Positions 20,035-28,524 of a stretch of DNA of 64,000 bases are shown here, in pieces. The notes beneath the pieces were generated by a model. The model was not told the DNA's origin, did not search any database, and saw nothing but the letters and a program-made list of their open reading frames with translations. Origin of the DNA: Sinorhizobium numidicum. GTDB taxonomy: Bacteria; Pseudomonadota; Alphaproteobacteria; Rhizobiales; Rhizobiaceae. The stretch is from NCBI RefSeq assembly GCF_029892045.1, contig NZ_CP120368.1, positions 742,001 to 806,000 of the forward strand, read 5' to 3'. A program made the position numbers and the translations under genes. Position 1 is the stretch's first letter. Each line of letters starts with the position of its first letter.

Positions 20035-20916
20035 TCACATAAAAACCTGATGCTCCGCCGTCACCAGTTCCTGCAGGAATGAGACGACGGTGCGCACCCG
20101 CACCAGATCGCGTGCGCTCTCGTGATAGGTCGTCCAGTAGGCGCGCCGGATCGTCGTCTCCGGCAGCAGCCGCTTGAGCTCCGGATATTGGCGGGCGATG
20201 TAATTGTGCAGGATGCCGATGCCGGCGCTGGAGCGGACCGCCTCGGTCTGTCCGGTGGCGCTGGAGATCTCGAAGGAGGCGTCCCAGCTGCGCATGATCT
20301 CGGCGGAGAAATTGAGCGAGGGCGTGAAGATCAGGTCCTCCACATAGCCGATCCGGCGATGGTTTTTGAGGGCGTCGATCGTCTGCGGCGTGCCGTAGTG
20401 GTCAAGATAATCCGCCGATGCATAGAGCCCTAGTGTATAATCCGTAAGCTTGGACGAGACGAGACGCCCCTGTTCCGGCCGTTCGATGGTGATGGCGATG
20501 TCGGCCTCGCGCTGCGACAACGAGAAGGATCTGGGCACCGGAACGAGTTGGAGCTTGAGCTCAGGATAGCGCGCCGTGAGTGCCCCGAGGCGCGGCGCCA
20601 GGAAGGAGACGCCGAAGCCGTCGGGGGCGCCGATGCGTACGGTGCCGGCGATCGCCGTGTCGATCCGTCCGATCTGCGACTGCGCCGCGAGCATTTCGGT
20701 TTCCATGCGCTCGGCCGCTGCCAGGAAGACCTCGCCTTGGGCGGTCAGTTCGCAGCCACTGGGACGACGGACGAGAAGCCGCGTCCTCAGCGTTTCTTCC
20801 AGCGCCGTGACCCGGCGGCTGAGGGTGGCATGATTGATGCCGAGCCTCTTCGAAGCGGCGAGGATCTGGCCCGTTCGCGCCACAGCGAGAAACACTCTGA
20901 CATCGTCCCAGTCCAT
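20035..20916 (-). CDS. LysR-family regulator, divergent from methylmalonate-semialdehyde dehydrogenase
   Basis: A 293-residue regulator. The start MDWDDVRVFLAVARTGQILAASKRLG gives the standard helix-turn-helix position, with NHATLSRRVTALEETLRTRLL as recognition and linker helices. The frame is open 27 codons upstream but those residues are not LysR-like, so I take ATG at 20916. The effector domain follows (IAGTVRIGAPDGFGVSFLAPRL). It is divergent from the mmsA/iolA gene, separated by 113 bp, and probably regulates it. Effector unknown; a valine- or inositol-derived metabolite is a reasonable guess only. Confidence 0.88.
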   Translation of the reverse strand: MDWDDVRVFLAVARTGQILAASKRLGINHATLSRRVTALEETLRTRLLVRRPSGCELTAQGEVFLAAAERMETEMLAAQSQIGRIDTAIAGTVRIGAPDGFGVSFLAPRLGALTARYPELKLQLVPVPRSFSLSQREADIAITIERPEQGRLVSSKLTDYTLGLYASADYLDHYGTPQTIDALKNHRRIGYVEDLIFTPSLNFSAEIMRSWDASFEISSATGQTEAVRSSAGIGILHNYIARQYPELKRLLPETTIRRAYWTTYHESARDLVRVRTVVSFLQELVTAEHQVFM

Positions 20917-21029
20917 GTTGTTACTCTGAGGCTTCGATTTTTGCACAACGGTTCCTGAATATCGGAAATTGAATTGTTTAAATCGTAGTGCCATCATGCG
21001 CCCGAGATCAAGACCAGGAGGAACACTCG

Positions 21030-22526
21030 ATGTATGAGATCGGACATTTCATCAACGGCGAGCGCGTCGCCGGCAAGAGCGGGCGCACAAGCAACATCTT
21101 CAACCCCGCGACCGGTGAAGTTCAGGGCACCGTGGCGCTCGCAAGCGATGCGGAACTCGCCGCAGCCGTCGAAAGCGCCAAAGCCGCCCAGCCGAAATGG
21201 GCCGCCACCAACCCGCAGCGCCGCGCCCGCGTTTTCATGAAGTTCGTCCAGCTCCTGAACGAAAACATGAACGACCTGGCCGAGACCCTTTCCCGCGAGC
21301 ACGGCAAGACCATTGACGACGCCAAAGGGGACGTCGTTCGCGGTCTCGAAGTCTGCGAATTCGTCATCGGCATTCCGCATCTGCAGAAGAGCGAGTTCAC
21401 CGAAGGCGCGGGGCCGGGCATCGACATGTATTCGATCCGCCAGGCTGTCGGCATCGGCGCCGGCATCACCCCGTTCAATTTCCCCGCCATGATCCCGATG
21501 TGGATGTTCGCGCCGGCGATCGCCTGCGGCAACGCCTTCATCCTGAAGCCGTCGGAGCGTGATCCCTCCGTGCCGATCCGTCTTGCCGAACTGATGATCG
21601 AAGCGGGCCTGCCTGCCGGCATCCTCAACGTCGTCAACGGCGACAAGGGCGCGGTCGACGCGATCCTCACGCATCCGGACATCTCCGCCGTCTCCTTCGT
21701 GGGCTCGACGCCGATTGCCCGCTATGTCTATGGCACGGCAGCGATGAACGGCAAGCGCGCCCAGTGCTTCGGCGGCGCCAAGAACCACATGGTCATCATG
21801 CCGGACGCCGATCTCGACCAGGCGGCGAACGCCCTGATCGGAGCCGGCTACGGTTCCGCCGGCGAACGCTGCATGGCGATTTCGGTGGCCGTGCCAGTGG
21901 GTGAGGACACCGCAAACCGGCTGATCGACAAGCTGGTGCCGATGGTCGAGAGCCTGCGCGTCGGCCCCTATACGGATGAAAAGGCCGACATGGGTCCGGT
22001 CGTCACCAAGGAGGCCGAACAGCGCATCAGGAGCTTGATCGAGAGCGGCATCGAGCAAGGCGCGAAGCTCGTCGTCGACGGCCGCGATTTCAAGCTGCAG
22101 GGCTATGAGAACGGCCATTTTATCGGCGGCTGCCTATTCGATCACGTGACGCCGGATATGGATATCTACAAGACGGAGATTTTCGGCCCGGTGCTCTCGG
22201 TCGTGCGTGCAAAGAATTACGAGGAGGCCCTGTCGCTGCCGATGAAGCACGAATACGGCAACGGCGTCGCGATCTACACCCGTGATGGTGATGCCGCACG
22301 CGACTTCGCCTCCCGCATCAATATCGGCATGGTCGGCGTCAACGTTCCGATCCCGGTTCCGCTCGCCTACCATTCGTTCGGCGGCTGGAAGTCCTCCTCC
22401 TTCGGCGATCTCAACCAGCACGGCACGGACTCGATCAAGTTCTGGACCAAGACGAAGACCATCACCTCCCGTTGGCCTACGGGCATCAAGGATGGTGCCG
22501 AGTTCTCGATCCCGACGATGAAGTAA
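21030..22526 (+). CDS. iolA: Methylmalonate-semialdehyde dehydrogenase (CoA-acylating)
   Basis: A 498-residue aldehyde dehydrogenase (also named mmsA). It converts methylmalonate semialdehyde to propionyl-CoA, or malonate semialdehyde to acetyl-CoA, in valine and myo-inositol catabolism. Visible motifs: GITPFNFPAMIPMWMF near 150-165, FVGSTPIARYVYGTAA, the catalytic Cys region AGERCMAISVAV near 285, and the C-terminal PLAYHSFGGWKSSSFGD. Start at ATG 21030 after AGGAGGAACACTCG; upstream in-frame codons do not belong. Followed by a strong terminator. The short first-residue form (MYEIGHFINGERVAGKSGR) is typical of the family. Confidence 0.95.
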   Translation: MYEIGHFINGERVAGKSGRTSNIFNPATGEVQGTVALASDAELAAAVESAKAAQPKWAATNPQRRARVFMKFVQLLNENMNDLAETLSREHGKTIDDAKGDVVRGLEVCEFVIGIPHLQKSEFTEGAGPGIDMYSIRQAVGIGAGITPFNFPAMIPMWMFAPAIACGNAFILKPSERDPSVPIRLAELMIEAGLPAGILNVVNGDKGAVDAILTHPDISAVSFVGSTPIARYVYGTAAMNGKRAQCFGGAKNHMVIMPDADLDQAANALIGAGYGSAGERCMAISVAVPVGEDTANRLIDKLVPMVESLRVGPYTDEKADMGPVVTKEAEQRIRSLIESGIEQGAKLVVDGRDFKLQGYENGHFIGGCLFDHVTPDMDIYKTEIFGPVLSVVRAKNYEEALSLPMKHEYGNGVAIYTRDGDAARDFASRINIGMVGVNVPIPVPLAYHSFGGWKSSSFGDLNQHGTDSIKFWTKTKTITSRWPTGIKDGAEFSIPTMK

Positions 22527-22551
22527 CGGGATAAAGATCCTCCCTCCACTC

Positions 22552-22576
22552 GGGCCTCCTTCGGGAGGCCCTCTTT
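22552..22576 (+). terminator. Intrinsic terminator of iolA
   Basis: GGGCCTCC-TTCG-GGAGGCCC followed by TCTTTG; a tetraloop hairpin 25 bases after the stop codon. Confidence 0.88.
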
Positions 22577-22597
22577 GTTGCATCGGCCCACAAACGA

Positions 22598-22626
22598 AAA
22601 CAGCGGGCTCGCGCCCGCTGTTTCGT
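22598..22626 (-). terminator. Intrinsic terminator of the iron-binding protein gene
   Basis: AAACAGCGGGC / GCCCGCTGTTT stem with a CGC-type loop, read leftward from the gene at 22647-23690; followed on that strand by TTCGTTTG. It lies 21 bases beyond the stop. Confidence 0.8.
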
Positions 22627-22646
22627 ATTATCTGTCTACCTGCGTA

Positions 22647-23690
22647 TCAGTCCTGCGGACCGTCGTTGTAGCCGACTTTGTCCACCAGTTCCGATGCCTT
22701 CTTGCGGTTTGCCGCGATCTCGGCAAGCGGCAGCGTATCCGGCTTGATCGCTCCGAAGGACTTGACGACGTCGGACGGCTCGGCGCCCGGCAGGACCGGA
22801 TATTCGAAGACCTGCTCGGCGTAGATCTTCTGGGCTTCGCCCTCGGACAGGAATTCCATCAGCTTGAGCGCGTTCTCTTTGTTCGGCGCGTTCTTCGCAA
22901 GCGCCATGCCGGAGATGTTCACATGCGTGCCGCGGTCCTTCGCGTTCGGGAACAGGACCTTGATGGCGGCGGCCCATTCCTTTTGCTCGGGCTCCTTCTC
23001 ATTGGTCATCATCAGGCCGACGTAGTAGGTGTTGCCGAGCGCGAGGTCGCATTCGCCGGCGAGAATGGCTTTCGCCTGATCGCGGTCGCCGCCGTCGGGC
23101 TTCTTGGCGAGATTGTTCTTGAGACCCGTCAGCCATTTTTCCGTCTCAGCCTCGCCGTGATGCGCGAGCATCGAGGCGAACAGGCCGATATTATAGGAGT
23201 GCTGGCCGTCGCGGGTGCAGATCTTGCCCTTCCATTTCGGGTCGGCAAGTTCCTCATAGGTAATATCGTCCTCCGTCACGCGCTCCTTCGAAGCGTAGAC
23301 GACACGGCCGCGCGTGGTCAGGCCGAACCAACTGCCGTCCGGATCGCGGAAATGGGCGGGAATGTCCTTGTTGATCGTCTCGTTAACGACCGGCTGCGTC
23401 ACGCCGGCGTCCTTCGCCTCCGTCAGGCGGCTGATGTCGACGGTCAGGATGACATCGGCAGGAGAATTCGCGCCTTCCGCCTGGATACGCTCGACCAGGC
23501 CCTTGTCGAGGAAGAGCACATTGGTCGTGATGCCGGTCTTCTTGGTAAAGGCGTCGAGCAGCGGCTGAATGAGATCAGGCTGGCGATAAGAATAGATGTT
23601 GACTTCGCCATCTGCCCGGACCGATGCAGTAGAGGCAAGAATGGTTGCCGCCACGGACAGGGTGCCGATCAGCGCTTTTGAGACGTGCAT
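22647..23690 (-). CDS. afuA: Ferric-iron ABC transporter, periplasmic binding protein
   Basis: A 347-residue FbpA/FutA-type protein. Residues 1-26 are a Sec signal peptide (ILASTASVRADG). The mature sequence begins EVNIYSYRQPDLIQPLLDAF, with KTGITTNVLFLDKGLVERI, and has the Tyr-rich GNTYYVGLM region near 220, where FbpA proteins use paired tyrosines to bind Fe3+. It delivers iron to an FbpB-type permease; one is encoded 7 kb to the left (13899-15617), though not in the same operon. Divergent from the iron regulator rirA, separated by 190 bp, which suggests iron control. Good terminator downstream. Confidence 0.9.
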   Translation of the reverse strand: MHVSKALIGTLSVAATILASTASVRADGEVNIYSYRQPDLIQPLLDAFTKKTGITTNVLFLDKGLVERIQAEGANSPADVILTVDISRLTEAKDAGVTQPVVNETINKDIPAHFRDPDGSWFGLTTRGRVVYASKERVTEDDITYEELADPKWKGKICTRDGQHSYNIGLFASMLAHHGEAETEKWLTGLKNNLAKKPDGGDRDQAKAILAGECDLALGNTYYVGLMMTNEKEPEQKEWAAAIKVLFPNAKDRGTHVNISGMALAKNAPNKENALKLMEFLSEGEAQKIYAEQVFEYPVLPGAEPSDVVKSFGAIKPDTLPLAEIAANRKKASELVDKVGYNDGPQD

Positions 23691-23810
23691 GGTGTTCTCT
23701 CCATTTTCATGCTTATAACTTAACTATGTCGGTCATATTTCTGACTTCGGTGCGCCTGACAGTCAACTGCGAAACGGTGAAGATGAGCACGGCCGCAAGT
23801 TTTTTGCGTT

Positions 23811-23827
23811 TTTGGAATTGTTCCAAA
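23811..23827 (+). promoter_or_regulatory. ICE-like palindrome upstream of rirA
   Basis: TTTGGAA-TTG-TTCCAAA is a perfect 7-bp inverted repeat with 3-base spacer, centred 62 bp before the rirA start. It equals the Irr-binding ICE box pattern (TTTAGAA...TTCTAAA) except for one symmetric substitution per arm. Binding by Irr is inference. Confidence 0.5.
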
Positions 23828-23880
23828 CTATGATCCATCCTATATGATGAAGAACGAATTTTTCGATTCCGGAGTGAACT

Positions 23881-24345
23881 ATGCGTCTGACGAAGCAAAC
23901 AAACTACGCCGTTCGCATGTTGATGTACTGCGCTGCGAATGGTGAGAAGCTCAGTCGCATCCCCGAGATCGCCAGGGCCTACGGTGTCTCCGAGCTGTTT
24001 TTGTTCAAGATTTTGCAGCCGCTGACCAAGGCGGGCTTGGTCGAAACGGTGCGTGGCCGCAATGGCGGCGTACGGCTGCCGAGGCCGGCTTCGGAGATCA
24101 GCCTTTTCGACGTCGTGAAAGTCACCGAAGACAGTTTTGCCATGGCCGAATGCTTCGAGGCAGGCGAGATCGACTGCCCTCTGGTCGACAGTTGCGGCCT
24201 CAATTCCGCATTGCGCAAGGCGCTGAATGCTTTCTTCGAAGTGCTTCAGGGCTACTCGATCGACGACCTGGTCAAGGCCCGGCCGCAGATCAATTTCCTT
24301 CTGGGTATCGAGGAAACGGCACGCCCGCAGACCTCCGCGGCCTGA
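23881..24345 (+). CDS. rirA: Iron-responsive Rrf2-family regulator RirA
   Basis: A 154-residue Rrf2-family repressor that uses an iron-sulfur cluster to sense iron and shuts off uptake genes in rhizobia. The N-terminal winged helix (MRLTKQTNYAVRMLMYCAAN) is typical. The three cluster cysteines are at 91, 99 and 105 (CFEAGEIDC, then DSCG), exactly the RirA spacing. Start follows GGAGTGAACT. It is divergent from the ferric-iron binding protein gene. A palindrome like the Irr box lies in its promoter. I searched the 190-bp spacer for the published RirA IRO box (TGA-N9-TCA) and found none. Confidence 0.96.
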   Translation: MRLTKQTNYAVRMLMYCAANGEKLSRIPEIARAYGVSELFLFKILQPLTKAGLVETVRGRNGGVRLPRPASEISLFDVVKVTEDSFAMAECFEAGEIDCPLVDSCGLNSALRKALNAFFEVLQGYSIDDLVKARPQINFLLGIEETARPQTSAA

Positions 24346-24894
24346 ACGCCCGAGCTGCTGTACGGCCGCTGCTGCGTTTGCGGTAGCTATTCCCTTAGAT
24401 AAATCGATCACTGTCGGACCGATTTCCGATCTGTCGAGCTGGAAATCCGCTCAGCCGCTTCACTGAAAGCTGCTTCCCTATCGCCGCTAGACCAATTGCG
24501 TCCGACTAAGCACGTCAAGCCTCTTGATGGGTGGCGGTGCACGAATTCACCGTGTGTTCCGGGGCTGAGACTATCAGGCGACCTCGCCGGCTGTGCTTCC
24601 CAGCCGCGACGGCGAGGTCAGCTCAGCATGGCCGGAATTGTTGAAAAAAGCGCCACAACCAGCCTTAATGGGCAGCAACCGACGGTCAGCATGGCCGACC
24701 GCGCCGGCCGTGTTCGAAAATAGTGGAAAGCTCGGCTCGGTTCTACTTGCGGAAGAATTTTTCGCATAGACAAATTTCTGAAGTGACTTATTGCATTGCG
24801 ACGCCAAATGTCGTTCCATCCGCCCTTGACCGGGCGGTAAACGTCCGCGTCAGGAAGAATACGAGAACAAAAAACAAATCTGGGAAGCAAGCTC
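24346..24894. other. Intergenic region between rirA and dppA
   Basis: 549 bp without a convincing gene. It holds a strong imperfect hairpin at 24580-24619 (GACCTCGCCG / CGGCGAGGTC with an inner GCTG/CAGC), without a U-run. A short direct repeat TCAGCATGGCCG occurs at about 24624 and 24687. The part after 24720 turns AT-rich and should carry the dppA promoter. The dppA ribosome site GGGAAG is at the right end. Confidence 0.4.
24580..24619. repeat. Imperfect inverted repeat in the rirA-dppA spacer
   Basis: Ten-base perfect outer arms plus a 4-bp inner stem separated by an asymmetric 5-base bulge. No poly-T follows on either strand, so it is not a standard terminator; it could be a leader structure or DNA-level site. 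Single copy as far as I can see. Confidence 0.6.
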
Positions 24895-26490
24895 ATGAAA
24901 AAGCTCACTACTCTCTTCGCAGCGACGGCGCTCGCCACGCTGATGGCCGGCGCCGCCTGGTCGAAGACGTTCGTCTATTGCTCGGAAGGCTCGCCGGAGG
25001 GCTTCGACCCCGGCCTCTTTACCGCCGGCACCACATTCGATGCCGCCGCGCACACCGCGTATAACCGTCTGCTGGAGTTCAAGAAGGGCACGACCGAAAC
25101 CGAGCCGGGTCTTGCTGAAAGCTGGACGATTTCGGACGACGGCCTCGAATATACTTTCAAGCTGCGTCCAGGCGTCAAGTTCCAGACCACCGAATACTTC
25201 ACGCCGAGCCGCGATTTCAACGCCGACGACGTGATCTTTTCGCTCGAGCGTCAGTGGAAGTCCGACCATCCGTGGCATGGTTACGTGACAGGCGGGTCTT
25301 GGGAATATTTCTCCGGAATGGGTCTGCCGGAAGTACTCGAGTCGATCGAAAAGGTCGACGACATGACGGTCAAGATCAAGCTGAAGCGCAGGGAAGCGCC
25401 ATTCCTCGCCAATCTTGCCATGCCCTTCGCCTCGATCATGTCCAAGGAATATGCCGATAAGCTGCAGGCCGAAGGCAAGATGAACCAACTGAACCAGATG
25501 CCCTTGGGCACCGGTCCCTTTGCCTTCGTCGCCTATCAGCAGGATGCGGTCATTCGCTACAAGGCGCATCCGGATTACTGGGGCGGAAAGCAGAAGATCG
25601 ACGATCTGGTCTTCTCGATCACCACCGATGCAGCCGTCCGCTTTCAGAAGCTTAAGGCAGGTGAGTGCCACCTGATGCCCTACCCGAACGCGGCCGATGT
25701 CGAAGCGATGAAGGCCGATCCGAACCTCAAAGTGATGGAACAGGCCGGCCTCAATGTCGCCTATCTCGCCTATAACACGACGCAGCCTCCGTTCGACAAG
25801 GTTGAAGTCCGCAAGGCGCTGAACAAGGCGATCAACAAACAGGCGGTCGTCGACGCCGTCTTTCAGGGGCAGGCTACCCCGGCTACGAACCCGATTCCGC
25901 CGACGATGTGGTCTTACAATGATGCCATTGAAGACGACACCTACGAGCCGGAAGTAGCAAAGAAGATGCTTGAAGATGCCGGCGTCAAGGATCTGTCGAT
26001 GAAGCTCTGGGCGATGCCGGTCGCGCGGCCGTACATGCTGAACGCACGTCGCGCCGCGGAACTGATGCAGGCCGACTTCGCAAAGATCGGCGTCAACGTG
26101 GAAATCGTCTCTTACGAGTGGGCCGAATACCTTGAGAAGTCGAAGGCGAAAGACCGCGACGGTGCGGTGATCCTCGGCTGGACGGGTGATAATGGTGACC
26201 CGGACAACTTCCTCGACACGCTGCTTGGTTGCGATGCTGTCGGTGGAAACAACCGAGCCCAATGGTGCAACAAGGAATTCGATGATCTAGTGACGAAAGC
26301 CAAGGAAACGTCCGACGTCGCTGAGCGCACCAAGCTCTATGAACAGGCGCAGGTCGTGTTCAAGCGCGAAGCGCCATGGGCAACGATCGACCACTCGCTC
26401 TCTATCGTCCCGATGCGCAAGAACGTTGAAGGCTTCGTGCAAAGCCCGCTCGGCGACTTTGCTTTCGACGGCGTTGATATTGTAGAGTAA
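24895..26490 (+). CDS. dppA: Dipeptide ABC transporter, periplasmic binding protein
   Basis: A 531-residue SBP_bac_5 protein. Signal peptide 1-23 (LATLMAGAAWSKT). The mature N-terminus KTFVYCSEGSPEGFDPGLFTAG is diagnostic of DppA (dipeptide, also haem and 5-aminolevulinate in some bacteria). A conserved pair of Cys and the region AYNTTQPPFDKVEVRKALN follow. First gene of a complete dppABCDF operon. A hairpin between dppA and dppB probably attenuates. Start follows GGGAAGCAAGCTC. In rhizobia this system also takes up 5-aminolevulinic acid, per published work I recall. Confidence 0.95.
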   Translation: MKKLTTLFAATALATLMAGAAWSKTFVYCSEGSPEGFDPGLFTAGTTFDAAAHTAYNRLLEFKKGTTETEPGLAESWTISDDGLEYTFKLRPGVKFQTTEYFTPSRDFNADDVIFSLERQWKSDHPWHGYVTGGSWEYFSGMGLPEVLESIEKVDDMTVKIKLKRREAPFLANLAMPFASIMSKEYADKLQAEGKMNQLNQMPLGTGPFAFVAYQQDAVIRYKAHPDYWGGKQKIDDLVFSITTDAAVRFQKLKAGECHLMPYPNAADVEAMKADPNLKVMEQAGLNVAYLAYNTTQPPFDKVEVRKALNKAINKQAVVDAVFQGQATPATNPIPPTMWSYNDAIEDDTYEPEVAKKMLEDAGVKDLSMKLWAMPVARPYMLNARRAAELMQADFAKIGVNVEIVSYEWAEYLEKSKAKDRDGAVILGWTGDNGDPDNFLDTLLGCDAVGGNNRAQWCNKEFDDLVTKAKETSDVAERTKLYEQAQVVFKREAPWATIDHSLSIVPMRKNVEGFVQSPLGDFAFDGVDIVE

Positions 26491-26504
26491 TCTGACCAAC
26501 TGAC

Positions 26505-26547
26505 CGAAGGGGGCGTTTGCGGCTGGCGAGCGCCCCTCTTCGTTTTT
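26505..26547 (+). terminator. Attenuator hairpin between dppA and dppB
   Basis: GAAGGGGGCG pairs with CGCCCCTCTTC around a ~14-base loop, followed by GTTTTTT. It is 15 bases after the dppA stop, placed to reduce expression of the downstream permease and ATPase genes. Confidence 0.78.
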
Positions 26548-26599
26548 TGCCAGCGCTGCCGCTCAGCGAGACCGCGGCGATGATGGCATGAGGTTTAAC

Positions 26600-27604
26600 A
26601 TGTTCCGATTTTTCCTGGGGCGATTGGCGGTCCTGATCCCGACCTTCATCGGGGTCTCCATCATCGCCTTCTCCTTCATTCGCCTTCTTCCTGGCGATCC
26701 TGTCGCCCTTCTTTCGGGCGAACGCGTGATGTCACCGGAGCGGCACGCAGAGATTTCACATCAGTTGGGCTTCGATCGGCCCATCGTTGTTCAGTATCTC
26801 GATTATCTCTGGGGTGTCCTGCAGGGTGATTTCGGCCTTTCGATCGTCACCAAGAGGCCGGTTATCGATCAGTTCTTCGAGCTCTTTCCGGCGACGGTCG
26901 AGCTTTCGCTTTGCGCCATCATCTTTGCCGTTGTTCTCGGCATTCCAGCTGGCGTCATTGCGGCGATCAAGCGCGGCTCCTTCCTGGACCAGCTCATCAT
27001 GGGTACCGCTCTCGTCGGCTTCTCCATGCCGATCTTCTGGTGGGGTCTGCTGCTGATCATCGTGGTTTCCGGCATCCTGCAGTGGACGCCGGTATCGGGC
27101 CGTATCTCGCTGATGTTCTTCTTCCCGTCGGTCACTGGCTTCATGCTGATCGATTCCTTGCTGTCGGGGCAGGAGGGGGCTTTCCAATCGGCTTTCAGCC
27201 ATCTCATTTTGCCGACGATCGTTCTTGGAACGATTCCGCTTGCGGTGATCGCACGTCAGACGCGCTCGGCGATGCTCGAGGTGCTGTCGGAGGATTATGT
27301 TCGGACCGCACGCGCCAAGGGACTCTCGACCTTCCGAGTGGTGGGGATACATGCCCTGCGGAACGCCATGATCCCGGTGATTACCACTATCGGCCTGCAA
27401 GTTGGCGTCATGCTGGCGGGTGCTATCCTCACGGAAACGATTTTCTCGTGGCCAGGCATCGGCAAGTGGCTGGTGGATTCCGTTTTCCGCCGCGACTACG
27501 CCGTCATTCAGGGCGGACTTTTGATCATTGCCGGCGTCATCATGCTGGTGAACCTCGCCGTGGACTTGCTCTACGGTCTCATCAACCCGCGTATCCGGCA
27601 CTGA
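26600..27604 (+). CDS. dppB: Dipeptide ABC transporter permease
   Basis: A 334-residue permease beginning MFRFFLGRLAVLIPTFIGVS, typical of DppB. Six hydrophobic segments. The EAA motif region is DYVRTARAKGLSTFRVVGIH near 230. An in-frame ATG 12 bases earlier (26588) exists, but GAGG sits correctly for ATG at 26600. The end FSWPGIGKWLVDSVFRRDYAVIQGG, here cited only by its ends, is a family hallmark. Member of dppABCDF; 10 bp before dppC. Confidence 0.94.
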   Translation: MFRFFLGRLAVLIPTFIGVSIIAFSFIRLLPGDPVALLSGERVMSPERHAEISHQLGFDRPIVVQYLDYLWGVLQGDFGLSIVTKRPVIDQFFELFPATVELSLCAIIFAVVLGIPAGVIAAIKRGSFLDQLIMGTALVGFSMPIFWWGLLLIIVVSGILQWTPVSGRISLMFFFPSVTGFMLIDSLLSGQEGAFQSAFSHLILPTIVLGTIPLAVIARQTRSAMLEVLSEDYVRTARAKGLSTFRVVGIHALRNAMIPVITTIGLQVGVMLAGAILTETIFSWPGIGKWLVDSVFRRDYAVIQGGLLIIAGVIMLVNLAVDLLYGLINPRIRH

Positions 27605-27614
27605 GGAGGGCGAC

Positions 27615-28523
27615 ATGTCTGAAGCAACAGCAACCAGCCCCATTTCGACCGACCCATCTCGCCGAGCAAGACTAGCCGAGTTTTGGTTTTACTTCGCCGA
27701 GAACCGGGGCGCGGTCATGGGACTTGTGTTCTTCGTGTTTCTGGTGCTGCTCGCACTATGCGCTCCGCTGATTGCCCCGCACGACCCGAGCATCCAGTTT
27801 CGCGAAGCCGTTCTGGTGCCGCCGTTCTGGGAGGAAGGCGGGCGCGCCGACTTCCTCCTCGGTACCGACGCCGTCGGGCGCGACATGCTTTCCCGTCTCA
27901 TCTATGGAACGCGGTTTTCTCTGTTCGTCGGCGTCATCGTGACGACGCTGTCCTTGGTCGGCGGGATATTCATCGGCGTCATCGCAGGTTATTTCCGCGG
28001 ATGGGTCGATACCGTCATCATGCGGCTCATGGACATAATCCTGGCCTTTCCGTCGCTGCTGCTGGCGCTGGTGCTGGTCGCCGTCCTCGGCCCGGGCCTG
28101 ACCAATGCGATGATCGCTATTGCTCTCGTTTTCCAGCCGCATTTCGTCCGCCTGACCCGGGCAGCCGTGATGACCGAGAAGACGCGCGACTACGTCGTCG
28201 CGGCCAAGGTGGCCGGCGCGAGCCACCTGCGGCTGATGTTCAAGACGATCCTGCCGAATTGCATGGCGCCGCTGATCGTTCAGGCGACGCTGTCGTTTTC
28301 CAGCGCAATCCTCGATGCTGCGGCGCTCGGCTTTCTCGGTATGGGCGCGCAGCCACCGACACCGGAATGGGGGACAATGCTTGCGGAAGCACGCGAATTC
28401 ATCCTGCGAGCATGGTGGGTCGTTACCTTGCCCGGTCTCGCCATTCTCGTGACCGTGCTGGCAATCAATCTGATGGGCGATGGCCTGCGTGATGCTCTCG
28501 ACCCGAAGCTGAAGAGGTCCTGA
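27615..28523 (+). CDS. dppC: Dipeptide ABC transporter permease
   Basis: A 302-residue permease of the DppC/OppC type: an N-terminal OppC_N segment (ENRGAVMGLVFFVFLVLLAL), the LGTDAVGRDMLSRLIYGTR signature near 75-93, and the EAA loop DYVVAAKVAGASHLRLMFKT near 195. Partner of DppB in the channel. Preceded by GAGGAGGGCGAC. It ends one base before dppD starts. Confidence 0.95.
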   Translation: MSEATATSPISTDPSRRARLAEFWFYFAENRGAVMGLVFFVFLVLLALCAPLIAPHDPSIQFREAVLVPPFWEEGGRADFLLGTDAVGRDMLSRLIYGTRFSLFVGVIVTTLSLVGGIFIGVIAGYFRGWVDTVIMRLMDIILAFPSLLLALVLVAVLGPGLTNAMIAIALVFQPHFVRLTRAAVMTEKTRDYVVAAKVAGASHLRLMFKTILPNCMAPLIVQATLSFSSAILDAAALGFLGMGAQPPTPEWGTMLAEAREFILRAWWVVTLPGLAILVTVLAINLMGDGLRDALDPKLKRS

Positions 28524-28524
28524 T

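Noticed and set aside
23691..23880. RirA IRO box (TGA-N9-TCA) in the afuA/rirA spacer
   Set aside because: Each TGA in the spacer was checked; none has TCA at the right distance.
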